Source: Deltaproteobacteria bacterium UBA4427 | Lineage (GTDB): Bacteria > Myxococcota_A > UBA9160 > UBA4427 | NCBI GenBank assembly: GCA_002390675.1 | Contig: DGPZ01000001.1 | Location: 1 to 33,945 of the forward strand | Length of the DNA: 33,945 nt | Reading direction: 5' to 3' | Shown here: positions 33,092 to 33,945 of the stretch, piece by piece | Position numbering within the stretch: position 1 is the stretch's first letter | Layout of the letters: each line of letters opens with the position of its first letter | Notes under the pieces: model-generated | Seen by the model: the letters and a program-made list of their open reading frames with translations, nothing else | Told to the model about the DNA's origin: nothing | Database searches by the model: none | Position numbers and translations under genes: made by a program

Positions 33092-33945
33092 ATGGGCAAA
33101 CGACTATTTTTCCAGCTCGGTACGAATAACTGGCAGCGCGAGGGCGAGTTCGCGCCGGGCTCCGGCATTCTGCACGAATCGCATCACGCCGCGTACAACC
33201 GTATGCAAGAAACGCGCGCCTATTCGGTCTATCCCTCGACGACTCAGACATCGGACGATCCATTGGTGCGGATCTTCGAACTCAACCATGAAGTTCCGAT
33301 TTGCGAATCCGTTTCTCCAGTGAGTTCGTATCGCTTCCATTCCATGAGCGATGACGAATTCGATCGTTATGTGGACCGACTCACGAGCATCACGCGAGAT
33401 GCGATTGCTGCTGCGGAAGAAGCCGAGGGTATGGATGTCACTATGGCCGTCGCACACCATTGCTTCCTCAATCCCCTCGTTCTGGCTCGCTTGAATGCGG
33501 AACGAGAGGCGGCCGGACGGTCACGCTTCCCGATTCTCTGCTTTGTTCACGGAACAGCCCTTAAGATGTTTGCCCATGAGCAAGTCGGCTTGGATCCTGA
33601 ATACCCAGAGCGCTTCCTCACCTTAATGAGAGAAGAGGGGGTGTTTTCGGGGGCGGAGAAAATTGAGTCCTGCGCGGCGATCTCTAATGAGCAGCTGGAG
33701 AAATTTGCCGACGTCTTTGGAGACTATCCGCGAGATAAGATGATTTTATCCCCGAACGGGTACAACTTAAATGTCTTTACGCCTAACGCAGCGGGGGATG
33801 CATCACGCGAAGAGGTTCTTAGTCGTGTTGAGCTTGCGAGCGCGCCGAATCCCGTGTCGCGTGCACCAATGAGCGTGGCCGTAGATGCCGAGAAGGTCGT
33901 CGTCTTTTGCGGGAAATTCGCAGACTGGAAGAGACTCGACGCTTT
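33092..33945 (+). CDS. Glycosyltransferase (GT4-like), 3' end beyond window
   Basis: The frame is open from ATG 33092 (GTG 33074 is an alternative start) to the window end, giving 284 complete codons with no stop. It begins MGKRLFFQLGTNNWQREGEF and continues with ILHESHHAAYNRMQETRAYS, MAVAHHCFLNPLVLARLN, FVHGTALKMFAHEQVGLDPE and NGYNLNVFTP. The last visible text, VVVFCGKFADWKRLDA, is the start of the C-terminal GT-B domain, as in retaining GT4 enzymes (V-G-K-x-x-x-W-K-R). The N-terminal domain with its HG segment would bind the acceptor. The donor and acceptor are unknown. It follows the P450 gene on the same strand, so glycosylation of a hydroxylated product is possible but unproven. Confidence 0.8.
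   Translation, partial: MGKRLFFQLGTNNWQREGEFAPGSGILHESHHAAYNRMQETRAYSVYPSTTQTSDDPLVRIFELNHEVPICESVSPVSSYRFHSMSDDEFDRYVDRLTSITRDAIAAAEEAEGMDVTMAVAHHCFLNPLVLARLNAEREAAGRSRFPILCFVHGTALKMFAHEQVGLDPEYPERFLTLMREEGVFSGAEKIESCAAISNEQLEKFADVFGDYPRDKMILSPNGYNLNVFTPNAAGDASREEVLSRVELASAPNPVSRAPMSVAVDAEKVVVFCGKFADWKRLDA

Noticed and set aside
1..33945. CRISPR arrays, insertion sequences or tandem repeats
   Set aside because: No regularly spaced repeat, transposase motif or terminal inverted repeat pair was seen on reading the window.

Overview
The window looks like a chromosomal segment from a moderately GC-rich, free-living Gram-negative bacterium. Two lipobox proteins, a Tat substrate with a C-terminal anchor, a decayed beta-barrel protein and RND-superfamily proteins point to a diderm. 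An LL-diaminopimelate aminotransferase (DapL), a TMTC-like TPR membrane protein and paired MMPL/COG1033-type proteins fit an uncultured deltaproteobacterial-grade lineage (Myxococcota, Desulfobacterota or Binatota-like). Several lipid and amide enzymes are of types also common in actinobacteria: an F420-type (DDN family) reductase, a P450, an LCM-family methyltransferase and a DapB-like amine dehydrogenase. The taxonomic statement is inference; there is no rRNA or other phylogenetic marker here beyond one tRNA.

Left third (1-8760). A minus-strand group runs from a Tat-exported PhoX/DUF839 protein into two lipoproteins, the second with a TonB-like C-terminal fold. Then come a lone enoyl-CoA hydratase, a decayed beta-barrel gene, dapL and a small acidic protein, all on the minus strand. 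A glutaredoxin-like gene and a DDN-family reductase converge. A small membrane protein, a probable frameshifted small gene and tRNA-His(GUG) with a near-consensus promoter close this part.

Middle (8761-18606). Plus-strand genes encode an MFS exporter, an unknown protein, a TVP38/TMEM64 membrane protein followed by a MerA-like flavoprotein disulfide reductase, a lipoprotein pseudogene with two in-frame stops, a eukaryote-like UDP-glucose pyrophosphorylase, an amidase-signature hydrolase and a class II aldolase-family protein.

Right part (18810-33945). This is the most distinctive region. Two N-acyl-D-amino-acid deacylase-like amidohydrolases (A1, A2) flank two RND/MMPL proteins (R1, R2), in the order A1> R1> <MTase <R2 A2> dehydrogenase>. 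The two enzyme-transporter pairs are paralogous and one is inverted, with an LCM-type methyltransferase between them. After them come a TMTC-like glycosyltransferase with TPRs, a P450 and a glycosyltransferase cut by the window end. A reasonable but unproven reading is that this locus modifies, hydrolyses and moves an acylated amino compound or lipid across the envelope.

At least three genes have decayed or are frameshifted (4449-5037, 8412-8629, 13801-14405). Some single-base shifts could be assembly errors, but the two in-frame stops at 13999 and 14056 look like real pseudogenisation. No CRISPR array, insertion sequence, integrase or phage gene was seen.
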